DNA from: 43-108 sp001915545
GTDB taxonomy: Bacteria; Bacteroidota; Bacteroidia; Bacteroidales; Bacteroidaceae
Direction: 5' to 3'
Length of the DNA stretch: 64,000 nt
Assembly (NCBI GenBank): GCA_902491215.1
Contig: CABUGV010000001.1
Span: forward strand, 1 to 64,000
Shown here: positions 9,689 to 18,306 of the stretch, piece by piece
Position numbering within the stretch: position 1 is the stretch's first letter
Layout of the letters: each line of letters begins with the position of its first letter
The notes under the pieces: model-generated
The model's input: the letters and a program-made list of their open reading frames with translations, nothing else
The model's database searches: none
Told to the model about the DNA's origin: nothing
Made by a program: the position numbers and the translations under genes

Positions 9689-10486
9689 TCACGCTATAAA
9701 GAAAACTTCCGGTTCGCGTCTTTCGGCACACATTGCATGAAGCTTTGCAGTGAAAGGAGTATCGAACACTCTTGCGCCGCAAGGACACATTTTCACACAA
9801 GCACAACACTTTATGCATAGGTCAACATCTGTAACCGGTTTGGTGTAATCTATAACTGTAATGGCCTTTGTCGGGCACACATCGACACACTCGCCGCAAC
9901 CGGAACAATTATCAGTGCTCACCGGAGCGACTTTCATACTAGGCCCCAGAGGCTTATATGGATAATTGCCAGGAACCTGCAACAAGCCAAGCTTTTCCAG
10001 CGAACCAGCTTCCAAACCGTCAAGCATAGCCTTTACACGACGGCCGAAGTCACGTGCCTTCATCAAATCAGAATCGTCTGGTCGTCCCTCTGCCACCGGC
10101 ATGCCTGGACGACTGTAACTGTGCTCACCGATAAAAGATGCGGCTGCAACAACCTTGAATCCCATACGCTCTGCTTCGTCACGAAGTTCTATCAAAGCAT
10201 CGTCATAATGTCTGTTGCCGTAAACTGCAACAACGACGGCCACGCTGTTTTCAGGTCTCAGGCGACTGAAACGCTTCAAAGCCTCAACAGGAACACGTCC
10301 GGCATAAACAGGAGATGCTATTACACAAACCGAATTCTTAATATTCAACGGAGATGTACCGTCATCAGTTGTCAGATCTATTTCTTGTCTGGCATCCATG
10401 CCGATACCCTCGCATATCGCTCTCGCCACCTTCTGCGAGGTGTGCGTAGGCGAAAAATATACAAGATGATTACGCTCTATTACCAT
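9689..10486 (-). CDS. EFR1-type flavodoxin/ferredoxin protein
   Basis: A 265-residue fusion. Residues 1-150 form a flavodoxin-like domain: the phosphate-binding loop area is YFSPTHTSQKVARAI near the start, and VIASPVYAGRVP follows. The C-terminal part carries two 4Fe-4S motifs, CSGCGECVDVCP (about 190-201) and CIKCCACVKMCP (about 219-230). The architecture is that of EFR1-family proteins, cytoplasmic electron carriers with FMN and two clusters whose partner is often unknown. It is a single gene. A fused flavodoxin plus ferredoxin suggests a self-contained electron wire for an anaerobe. Confidence 0.88.
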   Translation of the reverse strand: MVIERNHLVYFSPTHTSQKVARAICEGIGMDARQEIDLTTDDGTSPLNIKNSVCVIASPVYAGRVPVEALKRFSRLRPENSVAVVVAVYGNRHYDDALIELRDEAERMGFKVVAAASFIGEHSYSRPGMPVAEGRPDDSDLMKARDFGRRVKAMLDGLEAGSLEKLGLLQVPGNYPYKPLGPSMKVAPVSTDNCSGCGECVDVCPTKAITVIDYTKPVTDVDLCIKCCACVKMCPCGARVFDTPFTAKLHAMCAERREPEVFFIA

Positions 10487-10541
10487 AAATGCAAATAATT
10501 AAAAATATACGTCAAACATCATACATAAAACTGCCGTTGCA

Positions 10542-12440
10542 TCATTTTATGACGCATCCGCGCACAGTCTTTCCTTTAGGAAAATCAGAACCGAAATAAA
10601 ATCCAGGTTCAGGCGGCTGATTGTAGGCAACATTCTGTGTTGCAATGCTTATGCGGTAAGGTATATCTTCCATAAATGTATGGAAACGGTAGTCAGTAGG
10701 AATCGTAGTTGTGTAGACACGTAGTTCACGGCTATCGCGTGTCCTGACAACAACTTCTTCACGCCAGTCTCCAACAATGTCGCCCGACAGACAAGGGTTG
10801 GACTTTGTTCCGTTGTTGAACGAAATCTCACTGCCGAAATCAGCCATCACATCAGACTTATGCGTTTTCCAGTTGTACTTAGAAACTTTTCCGCCATCGA
10901 GAAGCTCACGCAACAAATCGCCATCCCACCACACGGCACTGTTCACTGAGACTTTTGCATCAGAAGCTATACACTCACCTTTTACGTTGCGTATCCCTCC
11001 CGACGCGCTCGACCACATCTCCAAGCCGTAATTCTCCGGGTCAATATCAGCCGCCATTCCACGGCCTACGTCCATTCTTGAAGGAAGCTGGAAGATGACT
11101 TTTCCTGTGGCGGCATCTCTGAAATCAGAACCGTCGCGCTTGTTCTCGTGTACATCCCAAATCTGCAGACGCTCACTGTCTGGATAGAATGCCATCTGAT
11201 GCAAGGCATCGCCATGTCCCATACCAGTGTTGTAAAGACCCGTGCCGTCATTGTCCACACACATAGAACCGAATGTTATCTCATCGCAGCCGTCGCCATC
11301 AACATCGCCTACACGTAGATTATGATTTCCCTGGCCTGCATACCTGCGCCATTGTTCCTCATCGGTATCGAAGACCCATTTCTTTTTCAATTCCTTACCG
11401 TCCCAATCCCAAGCAGCGAGTACTGTACGCGTATAATATCCACGGCACATTACTACGCTCGGACGTTTGCCGTCAAGATATGCAACACAAGCCAAGAAAC
11501 GATCGCATCGATTGCCGTAGCCATCGCCCCAAGCTTCTATACGTCCGCGAGGAGGTACATAATCAACCGTACACATGGCTTTGCCGCTTTCACCGTTGAA
11601 AACAGTAAGATATTCCGGTCCTTCAAGTATGCGTCCTGTCATCTTGCGCCCGCCTTTCCTGCCACGCCCTTCAGTTTGGCCCAATATGCGGTAATCGGCA
11701 TCTGCATCACCTATTACTTTACCGGCACCATCTCGTGTTCCGTCAGCCGTCTTCATAACGATTTCCGAGCGCCCGTCTCCATCAAGGTCGTAAACCATAA
11801 ATTGAGTGTAATGAGCACCAGCACGGATATTCGGTCCCAAATCGATACGCCACAATTTGCGTCCGTCAAGACGATAGCAATCAAACAGGACATTTCCGGT
11901 ATATCCGTCGTGGGAATTGTCATGTGAATTTGAAGGATCCCACTTCAATATTATTTCATACTCTCCATCGCCGTCAACATCTCCCACACTGGCATCATTA
12001 GCTGAATAAGTGTAACGTGCACCGTCAGGAGAAACGCCTGGTTCAGGTACATCCAGAGGGATACTTATGTAGCCGTTACCTGAATTGGACTGCATTTTAA
12101 ACGAGGCACCATCCTCCCGGTGCTCTCCGGCGCTGTCGGCAATCCGTACTTCATATACACCATCACCTTCAGAGGCACCACACTTGAAAAATGTTGCATC
12201 CTTTATAGGCACGGCATTAAGTTTCTTGCCGTTGCAATATACATTAAATGCAATGTCTGAAGGATCTGAAGACTTGTATCTCCATGACACGCACACACTA
12301 TCATTTTCGGCACCGCAACGCACGGCAACCACTCCTCTACCCAACTTCTCCATCGTAATTCCAGAGTATCTCGGTTGGGCATACGTTGTTCCGGCAAGGA
12401 ATGCTGAAACAGCCAAAACAAAAATAGATTTCATATACAT
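10542..12440 (-). CDS. Rhamnogalacturonan lyase, polysaccharide lyase family 11
   Basis: A 632-residue protein with a Sec signal peptide (MKSIFVLAVSAFLAGTTYAQ if the Met at 12434 is used; the Met at 12440 adds two residues). The mature protein begins with a fibronectin-like domain (about 25-120). An eight-bladed propeller follows, with repeated Ca2+-binding DxDGDG-type loops: DVDGDGEYEI, DLDGDGRSEI, DVDGDGCDEI. These are hallmarks of PL11 enzymes such as YesW/YesX, which cleave the rhamnogalacturonan I backbone by beta-elimination. No SusC/SusD pair is next to it, so it is an isolated pectin enzyme here. With the GH106-like pseudogene it suggests a partly lost rhamnogalacturonan pathway, or completion of the pathway elsewhere. 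Confidence 0.9.
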   Translation of the reverse strand: MYMKSIFVLAVSAFLAGTTYAQPRYSGITMEKLGRGVVAVRCGAENDSVCVSWRYKSSDPSDIAFNVYCNGKKLNAVPIKDATFFKCGASEGDGVYEVRIADSAGEHREDGASFKMQSNSGNGYISIPLDVPEPGVSPDGARYTYSANDASVGDVDGDGEYEIILKWDPSNSHDNSHDGYTGNVLFDCYRLDGRKLWRIDLGPNIRAGAHYTQFMVYDLDGDGRSEIVMKTADGTRDGAGKVIGDADADYRILGQTEGRGRKGGRKMTGRILEGPEYLTVFNGESGKAMCTVDYVPPRGRIEAWGDGYGNRCDRFLACVAYLDGKRPSVVMCRGYYTRTVLAAWDWDGKELKKKWVFDTDEEQWRRYAGQGNHNLRVGDVDGDGCDEITFGSMCVDNDGTGLYNTGMGHGDALHQMAFYPDSERLQIWDVHENKRDGSDFRDAATGKVIFQLPSRMDVGRGMAADIDPENYGLEMWSSASGGIRNVKGECIASDAKVSVNSAVWWDGDLLRELLDGGKVSKYNWKTHKSDVMADFGSEISFNNGTKSNPCLSGDIVGDWREEVVVRTRDSRELRVYTTTIPTDYRFHTFMEDIPYRISIATQNVAYNQPPEPGFYFGSDFPKGKTVRGCVIK

Positions 12441-12510
12441 AGTATTTCTATCAAGACCAAAGGTATCAATTTAAATGCATACCATCTTTAAGGAATGCAT
12501 TAAAATATAA

Positions 12511-12562
12511 AAAAGCAGAATCCAGCATGTGCATATAAAACTGCACGGCAACCAGATTCTGC
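12511..12562 (-). terminator. Terminator of the 12642 lipoprotein gene
   Basis: GCAGAATC (12515-12522) pairs with GATTCTGC (12555-12562), with an inner GTGCA/TGCAC stem. On the minus strand it is followed by a T-run, so it ends transcription of the upstream minus-strand lipoprotein gene before the PL11 gene. Confidence 0.75.
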
Positions 12563-12641
12563 CATATTTTTCATTATCAAGTATAAAATTCAAGAACCAT
12601 ATATCCTTGAACCTTCAATTACGGACTAAATGATACAGCTA

Positions 12642-13124
12642 TTAAAAGTCTTTTTCAAACAATCCCATAGGACGCAAAGCCGAATAAGTGCTGTACATAG
12701 AATAATGTGCTGTGAAATAATTCAAAGGAAGCTCTGATGCCGAAGCATATCCCAGACCTGCAAGAGAATCCCTATGGTTTGCATACATATTGTCCTTGAG
12801 CTCAGAGAGTGTATGCTTGTTCAGAACAGCTTTATATTCATCTCTTGCCAAGGAATCGCAAATTGCTATAGCCATCCATGTTGAAGAATAGTCAACTTCA
12901 GCATGTTTTGTAAAACGTGACTTATATCCTGTAATTCCAAGACTGTCGAAACTCTCAACGATTAGATCGTAAAATACAGTATCGTTCAAGTCTGAGAATT
13001 TCAAAGAATCACAATTTGACACATACGAACATGTAGCCGAGGCCTTGCTGTCATCGCCCATGCACGAAACAAATGTAATGCAAGCCATAAAAAGCAATGC
13101 ACCACCAATAAAGATTTTTTTCAT
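12642..13124 (-). CDS. Hypothetical lipoprotein
   Basis: A 160-residue protein with a clear lipoprotein signal: MKKIF, then a hydrophobic stretch, then a lipobox ending FVSC (Cys about 21) followed by MGDDSK. The mature part is helical and polar, with no catalytic motif that I recognise. The sequence CDSLKFSDLNDTVFYDLI looks like part of a small conserved Bacteroidales lipoprotein family, but I cannot name it. It is monocistronic: a terminator follows, and a 364-bp gap with a 22-bp repeat array lies upstream. Envelope localisation is inferred from the signal only. Confidence 0.7.
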   Translation of the reverse strand: MKKIFIGGALLFMACITFVSCMGDDSKASATCSYVSNCDSLKFSDLNDTVFYDLIVESFDSLGITGYKSRFTKHAEVDYSSTWMAIAICDSLARDEYKAVLNKHTLSELKDNMYANHRDSLAGLGYASASELPLNYFTAHYSMYSTYSALRPMGLFEKDF

Positions 13125-13271
13125 TGTCTGTAAGGATTAAATAACTTATTGAACTTTAGTCCGCAAAAATATTACAAAAAAGATGCACAGCAAACTTTTG
13201 GACTATAAAAAATAATACAAAAGAACATTTTAGATACATAAAAGAGCACGGAGCATACATTTTTACATTTT

Positions 13272-13349
13272 ACGAGGGCTCGAGGCTTTTATTCCGAGGG
13301 CTCACGATTCAAACCGCAGGCGCTCGCAAATTCGTTCACGAGCCTCAGG
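13272..13349. repeat. 22-bp periodic repeat array A (four units)
   Basis: Four GC-rich cores begin at 13274, 13296, 13318 and 13340, exactly 22 bp apart: GAGGGCTC, GAGGGCTC, AGGCGCTC and a degenerate GAGCCTCA. A-rich 14-bp spacers separate them. The array is in the gap between the terminator of the SPOR lipoprotein gene and the start of the 12642 lipoprotein gene, about 150 bp upstream of the latter. Arrays with the same period and core occur at 35068 and 58415. Confidence 0.8.
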
Positions 13350-13376
13350 AAAAACATAAGCACTTCGCAAGAAAAC

Positions 13377-13410
13377 AAAAAAAGCTGCACACTCATCATA
13401 AGTGTACAGC
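13377..13410 (-). terminator. Terminator of the SPOR lipoprotein gene
   Basis: GCTGCACACT (13384-13393) pairs with AGTGTACAGC (13401-13410) with one mismatch. On the minus strand the stem is followed by a run of T. It lies 79 bp past the stop of the 13489 gene. The remainder of the 13125-13488 gap holds array A and nothing else I can support. Confidence 0.8.
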
Positions 13411-13488
13411 CATTATATGAATAAACAACAGTCTGCTACCGGAAACAACGAAAGATTTCAGTTCCGTGCAGCCGAGAATATTACCTTA

Positions 13489-13953
13489 TCAATATGTTCT
13501 GTAAAGAAGCCATGCATCTGGATATGTTGAACGCAGATTGTCGCGAGAAGAAACTGCTTCGCTCTTGTCATCGCTGGAGAATGCTACGACACGGTACATA
13601 CCTGTATCTGGATTCTGCGCAACCTGTGCACTATAACCCTGATTTACAAGTGTATTGCGGAGATTATTTGCATTGTCGACGCTCTTGAAAGAACCGCAGA
13701 CAACATTATATGCCTTCAAAACACCACCATTCATTACATTAAGACGCTCAGAACGAACATTAGTTTCTTCTGCCGGAGTCTCAACCGGAGTTACAACCGG
13801 AGTTACAGCTACAGGTTCTGTAGTCTGCTGAGCTTCCAATTCCTGAGCCTTTGCCTTCTCATAAGCCTTCTTGTAATCACTTTCCTGAGTCTTGCACGAT
13901 ACGAACATCAATCCTGCGACAAGCGACAAAACCAAAAAGAAATTTTTCTTCAT
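13489..13953 (-). CDS. SPOR-domain lipoprotein
   Basis: A 154-residue protein with a lipoprotein signal (MKKNFFLVLSLVAGLMFVSC, Cys 20). A charged, Pro/Val/Thr-rich linker (about 30-70) follows, with a small repeat PVVTPVETPAEE. A C-terminal SPOR domain occupies about 75-154: YNVVCGSFKSVDNANNL, then GYSAQVAQNPDTGMYRVVA. SPOR domains bind denuded glycan strands of septal peptidoglycan, so a role at the division site or in the envelope is likely. It is monocistronic, with its own terminator downstream. Small SPOR lipoproteins of this form are widespread in Bacteroidales. Confidence 0.85.
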   Translation of the reverse strand: MKKNFFLVLSLVAGLMFVSCKTQESDYKKAYEKAKAQELEAQQTTEPVAVTPVVTPVETPAEETNVRSERLNVMNGGVLKAYNVVCGSFKSVDNANNLRNTLVNQGYSAQVAQNPDTGMYRVVAFSSDDKSEAVSSRDNLRSTYPDAWLLYRTY

Positions 13954-14407
13954 AATTTAAAGTTATTTTGAATTAAATTGTTCATTATACCTTTCTTCAA
14001 ACAACGCTTACCCTATACGGATTTCATAAAAAGACGTTTCAACGGGCGAATATACGCCAAAAATATGTCAAAATGCAGAAACTGCCTCAAAATTATGCAA
14101 TAATGATTCAGAATGCCACAAATATTAGAACAATATGCTTGTCTCAAGCGTTAAAACTAACAGACGAGGACATTCAGACAGCGAGCTGACGCATTGCAGA
14201 ATACTCCACATCATGCAACTTCCGAACAAAAGGAAAAACAGACAACGGAAAAACGCAAAAAAAAGTTAATGGAATATCAAACTTATGATTTACGAATAAA
14301 TAATTCTATATTTGAATAATAAAGCATGGCGGCAATGAAGCTTTAATGCCCCAAAGCCCCAAGAGAGAGTTATAAAAGTAATAATGGACATCTAAAAATC
14401 AAAGAAC
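13954..14407. other. 454-bp intergenic gap with a candidate -7 box
   Basis: This gap separates two divergent units. A TATATTTG at 14307-14314 matches the -7 consensus for the YtxH gene (start 14408); no good -33 is seen, and it would give a leader of about 90 nt. I see no coding sequence, tRNA or repeat array in the rest, which is A-rich. Confidence 0.5.
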
Positions 14408-14656
14408 ATGAAGAACAATTGGGCAATTTTAGCTGCATTCTTAGGCGGAGCAGCTGCGGGAGCAATGTTGGGACTGCTTTTCGCACCGGAAAAAGGTGAA
14501 GATCAGAGAAAGAAGATAATGGATGCGCTTGCAAAAAAAGGTATCAGACTGAGCAAGGAAGATTTCAACAGACTGGTAAATGAAATCACAAGCGAAATCA
14601 AATCTATAGGAAAAAAGAAAGAGGCAGATCCACAAGAGGATTTTGATGTAGAATAA
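14408..14656 (+). CDS. YtxH-domain protein
   Basis: An 82-residue protein with an N-terminal hydrophobic Gly/Ala-rich helix (AAFLGGAAAGAMLGLLFAPEKGEDQRKKI). This is the signature of YtxH proteins, small membrane-anchored proteins of unknown mechanism often linked to stress. The C-terminal half is charged and helical. It is the first gene of a tight triad with a holin-like protein (11-bp gap) and an 81-residue protein (overlap). The triad is common in Bacteroidales. Confidence 0.85.
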   Translation: MKNNWAILAAFLGGAAAGAMLGLLFAPEKGEDQRKKIMDALAKKGIRLSKEDFNRLVNEITSEIKSIGKKKEADPQEDFDVE

Positions 14657-14667
14657 AATAAGCGAAC

Positions 14668-15075
14668 ATGAGATTTTGCGAAGAGGACAGCGACCTGAAT
14701 AAAACGATCGATGACGGCAAAAGGCTGGTCAGAATAATGCGCCGGTATCTTAAGCTGGAAGCAATAGACTGGATTACAGTTGTATTAAGCATATTCATCG
14801 TCACAAGCACCATTATAATATTGGGCGTAAACGTGATATTCTATATATGCATGGGACTGGCAAACTGCCTGACTGAGATCACAGGTGACATAGCCCTCAG
14901 CTATTTCATAATTGCCTTGGCACTGGCTCTTATAGCTACCATAATATATCTGTTCAGGCGCAGACTGATAACTCAGCCGATTCTGAGAATATTGGTAAAG
15001 AACATGCTCGAAAAGAAAAAAGAAGTACAAACTGCAGCCGAGCAGAAAAACAGTCATGAGGAGGTAAGGAAATGA
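14668..15075 (+). CDS. Phage-holin-like (Actinobacterial/PhageHolin_3_6-type) membrane protein
   Basis: A 135-residue protein with two central transmembrane segments: about 35-65 (TVVLSIFIVTSTIIILGVNVIFYIC) and 75-98 (ALSYFIIALALALIATIIY). Charged helices flank them. The layout matches small holin-3_6-like membrane proteins in Bacteroidetes, which despite the name are chromosomal housekeeping proteins and not phage genes. The stop overlaps the start of the next gene by four bases (ATGA), which indicates translational coupling in the YtxH triad. Confidence 0.7.
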   Translation: MRFCEEDSDLNKTIDDGKRLVRIMRRYLKLEAIDWITVVLSIFIVTSTIIILGVNVIFYICMGLANCLTEITGDIALSYFIIALALALIATIIYLFRRRLITQPILRILVKNMLEKKKEVQTAAEQKNSHEEVRK

Positions 15076-15317
15076 GCGGCAGAATAACATCCATAGAACA
15101 ACTCAGGGAAGAGAAAAGCCATCTTCTGGATGAAGCGCGAAACATCACGGAAAGAATACAGAAACGCACTTATGCTAAATTTGCACCGGCCTCTGACAGC
15201 TACTTCAATTCTGGACAGAAATTCATAAGATTCATCGGATATGGAATAACGGCATACAAGACTGCCATGATGATAAAAAAATTCGTCAGCACCATATCCA
15301 GTTTCAGAAGAAAGTAG
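15072..15317 (+). CDS. Small hypothetical protein of the YtxH triad
   Basis: An 81-residue basic protein that starts with a charged helix (ITSIEQLREEKSHLLDEARNITERIQ). It ends in an amphipathic or weakly hydrophobic segment (FIGYGITAYKTAMMIKKFV) and a very basic tail. No domain is recognised. Its four-base overlap with the holin-like gene and the shared terminator show it belongs to the same operon. Association with the inner membrane is plausible from composition and context. Confidence 0.7.
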   Translation: MSGRITSIEQLREEKSHLLDEARNITERIQKRTYAKFAPASDSYFNSGQKFIRFIGYGITAYKTAMMIKKFVSTISSFRRK

Positions 15318-15376
15318 AACCTAAACAAAGGAAGCTGACAAGAACAATCGAAAAGCCCAAGGCCACCCGATTAAGG

Positions 15377-15416
15377 ATGCAGCCGGCCATGATAAGAAAG
15401 ACATGGCCGGCTGCAT
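15377..15416 (+). terminator. Perfect 15-bp stem after the YtxH triad
   Basis: ATGCAGCCGGCCATG (15377-15391) pairs perfectly with CATGGCCGGCTGCAT (15402-15416) around a 10-base loop. It follows the triad by 60 bp and precedes the recR promoter region. No strong T-run follows on the plus strand, so termination may be imperfect or need Rho. Confidence 0.6.
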
Positions 15417-15499
15417 TGTTGTGCATGATATACACAAAAGTAAACGGACATTGAGAACAAAAACACAAAAGCGCAAGATAAAAAGCACAAAAAAACTTC

Positions 15500-15536
15500 T
15501 TGACAGCTATTTGTAAACAAAAGTGTACTAACTTTG
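15500..15536 (+). promoter_or_regulatory. Candidate recR promoter
   Basis: TAACTTTG (15529-15536) matches the -7 consensus. Upstream TTGACA (15500-15505) and TTTG (15510-15513) are present, but neither is at the usual 19-21 bp spacing. The leader to the recR ATG would be about 70 nt. Confidence 0.45.
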
Positions 15537-15612
15537 CAAAAATTAAGACATGCCGTGCAAAAGCATCGCATGACAAATCAACACAAATGCCGCGCGGCAG
15601 AAAGTAAAAGAA

Positions 15613-16233
15613 ATGGAGCAGCAATATTCTTCAGAGCTATTTGAAAAAGCAGTGGACGAATTCACCAAACTTCCAGGTATTGGACGCAAAACTGCTACAA
15701 GACTTGTCCTTCACATGCTCAGACTTGATACAGGCGCAGTGGACAACTTCGGCCAATCCATTACCAACCTGAGGCATAATGTGAAATACTGCAAGATATG
15801 CCACAACATTTCAGACACTGATGTATGCTCAATCTGCGCAAACACGTCGCGCGACAAATCAACGATATGCGTTGTGGAAAACATACAAGACGTAATGGCC
15901 ATTGAGTCCACAACGCTTTATCACGGACTGTACCACGTACTCGGAGGAGTCATTTCACCGATGGACGGAATAGGCCCGAACGATCTTGAAATAGAAAGCC
16001 TCATCGACAGAATTGCTGAAAACGATGTCAACGAAGTAATCTTCGCCCTCAGTTCAACAATGGAAGGCGACACTACCAATTTCTTCATATCAAGAAAGCT
16101 CGCCGCATTCAAGGATTTGAAGGTGAGCATATTGGCAAGAGGCATGTCCATCAACGACGAACTGCAATACACGGACGAAGTGACCCTTGGACGCTCAATA
16201 ATCAACAGAGTACCGTTCAGCACAAAATATTGA
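15613..16233 (+). CDS. recR: Recombination protein RecR
   Basis: A 206-residue protein matching RecR in length and order. An N-terminal helix-hairpin-helix ([12 protein letters not shown], residues 15-26) is followed by a four-Cys zinc motif ([16 protein letters not shown], about 57-72). A Toprim domain with [12 protein letters not shown] completes it. RecR works with RecO (and RecF) to load RecA on SSB-coated single-stranded DNA in gapped-DNA repair. The start at 15613 puts the hairpin at the usual distance from the N-terminus. It is followed after 17 bp by a membrane protein gene and then a glycosyltransferase gene, probably one transcript. Confidence 0.96.
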   Translation: MEQQYSSELFEKAVDEFTKLPGIGRKTATRLVLHMLRLDTGAVDNFGQSITNLRHNVKYCKICHNISDTDVCSICANTSRDKSTICVVENIQDVMAIESTTLYHGLYHVLGGVISPMDGIGPNDLEIESLIDRIAENDVNEVIFALSSTMEGDTTNFFISRKLAAFKDLKVSILARGMSINDELQYTDEVTLGRSIINRVPFSTKY

Positions 16234-16250
16234 AAATTATATAGAAGACA

Positions 16251-16712
16251 ATGGAAAAACAGATAAGTATATTGCTCAAGCATTTAAAGACCGAACTGAT
16301 CAGTCTCTGGATTCTTCAGATTCTCCTGTTTGCAGCCGGGGAGACAAACATTCTGCCAAACGGCGTATATGCTGGTGATGCACAAACAGAATATGCACTC
16401 AACTGCACAGGAGTACTGCTCATGCTGATTGTCGTTCCGCTGGCATTAAGACTGTTCAACCTCAACACAACAAGAGGCATAAAACGCATGAACCTTGACG
16501 AAGCTATCACAGAATACCACAAGTGGAGCATTGTAAGGATTGTACTGCTTGCTATTTCAAATTTTGCAAACACTGTGTTCTATTATTTCACCCTAAACAC
16601 AGCAAACCTGCTCTGCATTTTCATCGGACTGGTGGCATTGTTCATGTGCTGGCCAACATACAACAAGATCAAAGATTACCTAGAACTCACAAACAAACAG
16701 AACGAACAATGA
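16251..16712 (+). CDS. Conserved membrane protein, function unknown
   Basis: A 153-residue protein with four predicted membrane helices in two pairs. The first pair is about 15-30 and 50-72 (TGVLLMLIVVPLALRLFNL). The second pair is about 95-110 and 120-138. A cytoplasmic connector includes KRMNLDEAITEYHKWS. I recognise no enzymatic motif. It lies between recR and a family 2 glycosyltransferase, overlapping the latter's start by four bases, so it is probably co-translated. Its role may relate to the glycosyltransferase, but this is context only. Confidence 0.75.
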   Translation: MEKQISILLKHLKTELISLWILQILLFAAGETNILPNGVYAGDAQTEYALNCTGVLLMLIVVPLALRLFNLNTTRGIKRMNLDEAITEYHKWSIVRIVLLAISNFANTVFYYFTLNTANLLCIFIGLVALFMCWPTYNKIKDYLELTNKQNEQ

Positions 16713-17896
16713 AATTGTCGATAATCATTGTAAACTACAACGTAAAATACTACCTTGAGCAGTGTCTTAGTGCTGTAGCAAAAGCTTCATGCGCAACAAG
16801 GCACGAGGTTGAAGTTTTCGTTGTCGACAACAACAGTACCGACGGTTCCGTTGAATACATTAAAAAACGTTTCCCCGAAACAATCATAATTGCAAACAAA
16901 GAGAATGTCGGCTTCGCAAAGGCCAACAACCAGGCCATAGAGCAATCAAAGGGTGAATTCATCATGCTCCTGAATCCTGACACTATCATAGGGGAAGAAT
17001 CGCTCAACAAATGCATATCATTCCTCGACAGCCACAAAGACGCAGGTGCGCTAGGAGTAAAAATGCTGAAAAGCAACGGCACTTTTGCACTGGAATCACG
17101 CAGAGGAATCCCTACCCCATTCACATCGTTCTGCAAAATGACAGGACTTTGCAATCTGTTTCCGCAAAGCAGGATTTTTGGAAGATACTACATGCAGTAT
17201 CTGAACAAAGAAGAGGCCAACCGTATTGAAATAATCTCCGGAGCCTGTATGATCATAAGGCGCAAAGCCATGGAGATAAGCGGAACCCTCGACGAAACAT
17301 TCTTCATGTATGGAGAAGACATAGACATGTCATACAGACTTCTAAAAACCGGATACAACAACTATTATGTTCCGGTACCAATCCTGCATTATAAAGGCGA
17401 AAGTACAGAAAAAAGCTCATATCGCTACGTATACGTATTCTACAAGGCCATGCTGATTTTCTTCAGAAAACACTACGGCCATTACAGTATATTGCTGTCT
17501 CTACCAATCAAATCAGCTATCTGCTTCAAAGCTGTGTGTACCTATATTCTTGAACAGATGAAAAAAACAAAGGACATATCGAGCGGACGTGAAACGGCGC
17601 TTAAAAAAAGTTACCTTTTTATAGGTACAGACAACAGCCTGCCTATAATGGAAGACATAGCAAAGAGAAACAGACTAAAATTCTCATCGGCCAAAATTTC
17701 GGAAGAATTGTTCAAAAAAGGACATTCAGCAATTACAGCTTCAAACAAATACGATTATATAGTGTACGACACCGATGTCTTCAGATATGAAGATATTCTT
17801 TCTTTCTTTGAAAAAAATGAAGATCATCATGCTAAAATGGGAACGTTCACAACAAAAAACAATTGCATAATCACCGATGCTGTAATAATACAATAG
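16709..17896 (+). CDS. Family 2 glycosyltransferase (rhamnosyltransferase-like)
   Basis: The start at 16709 (ATGA overlap with the previous stop) gives 395 residues; an open frame further upstream is a shadow of the membrane protein gene. It has a GT-A fold N-terminus, MKLSIIIVNYNVKYY, then VDNNSTDGS (about 43-51) and LLNPDT (about 88-93). A MYGEDIDMSYRL motif near 200 supplies the catalytic-region acidic residues. This pattern is typical of rhamnosyl or related transferases. The C-terminal 110 residues (from about 285) form an extra domain of unknown role. The protein is likely cytoplasmic or membrane-associated and acts in envelope glycan synthesis. Confidence 0.85.
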   Translation: MKLSIIIVNYNVKYYLEQCLSAVAKASCATRHEVEVFVVDNNSTDGSVEYIKKRFPETIIIANKENVGFAKANNQAIEQSKGEFIMLLNPDTIIGEESLNKCISFLDSHKDAGALGVKMLKSNGTFALESRRGIPTPFTSFCKMTGLCNLFPQSRIFGRYYMQYLNKEEANRIEIISGACMIIRRKAMEISGTLDETFFMYGEDIDMSYRLLKTGYNNYYVPVPILHYKGESTEKSSYRYVYVFYKAMLIFFRKHYGHYSILLSLPIKSAICFKAVCTYILEQMKKTKDISSGRETALKKSYLFIGTDNSLPIMEDIAKRNRLKFSSAKISEELFKKGHSAITASNKYDYIVYDTDVFRYEDILSFFEKNEDHHAKMGTFTTKNNCIITDAVIIQ

Positions 17897-18035
17897 GCAA
17901 AACGCAATTCTAAGCTGAAAAAAAGTGCAAAGATTCAAGCCCACTTAAACACTGAAAAATCAACAACTTACAACATAAATAAGCCACAAGACGCAATAAA
18001 TCAGAAAAAATATTCTAAAAAAAGTGCTCAAATAT

Positions 18036-18066
18036 TTTGCAGATATAGAAAAATGCCCTACCTTTG
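18036..18066 (+). promoter_or_regulatory. Promoter of the tRNA-Asp pair
   Basis: TTTG (18036-18039), 19 bp, then TACCTTTG (18059-18066): an exact match to the Bacteroidetes -33/-7 arrangement. It lies 40 bp before the first tRNA. The 210-bp gap from 17897 holds no other feature. Confidence 0.85.
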
Positions 18067-18106
18067 CACTCGCAAATCAGAAATGAGGGCACAACAAAAA
18101 CAAAAA

Positions 18107-18180
18107 GGTGCGTTAGTTCAGCTGGTTAGAATACATGCCTGTCACGCATGGGGTCACGGGTTCGAGTCCCGTACGCACCG
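18107..18180 (+). tRNA. tRNA-Asp (GTC), copy 1
   Basis: A full cloverleaf can be folded: acceptor GGTGCGT/ACGCACC, D stem GTTC/GAAT, anticodon stem CATGC/GCATG with loop CTGTCAC (anticodon GTC), T stem ACGGG/CCCGT, discriminator G. CCA is not encoded. Confidence 0.97.
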
Positions 18181-18228
18181 CTGAAAAGTCCGACTTTCGA
18201 GAAGCAAAACAATAAAACATATTAAACT

Positions 18229-18302
18229 GGTGCGTTAGTTCAGCTGGTTAGAATACATGCCTGTCACGCATGGGGTCACGGGTTCGAGTCCCGTACGCAC
18301 CG
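18229..18302 (+). tRNA. tRNA-Asp (GTC), copy 2
   Basis: Identical over all 74 bases to copy 1, with a 48-bp unrelated spacer between them. It is co-transcribed from the promoter at 18036 and followed directly by a terminator. Confidence 0.97.
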
Positions 18303-18306
18303 CAAG

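Noticed and set aside
11322..11927. A 201-residue plus-strand frame inside the PL11 lyase gene
   Set aside because: It lies wholly within a well-supported minus-strand enzyme gene and shows no domain.
13272..13349. Arrays A, B and C as CRISPR arrays
   Set aside because: The unit is only 22 bp in total, cores are degenerate and spacers are 14 bp. No cas genes are in the window.
14668..15075. Prophage remnant suggested by the holin-like protein
   Set aside because: There are no other phage genes around. The YtxH/holin-like triad is a normal chromosomal operon in Bacteroidales.
16523..16708. Longer N-terminus for the glycosyltransferase at 16709
   Set aside because: The upstream part is a shadow of the membrane protein gene. 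The GT-A fold begins directly at MKLSIIIVNYN.
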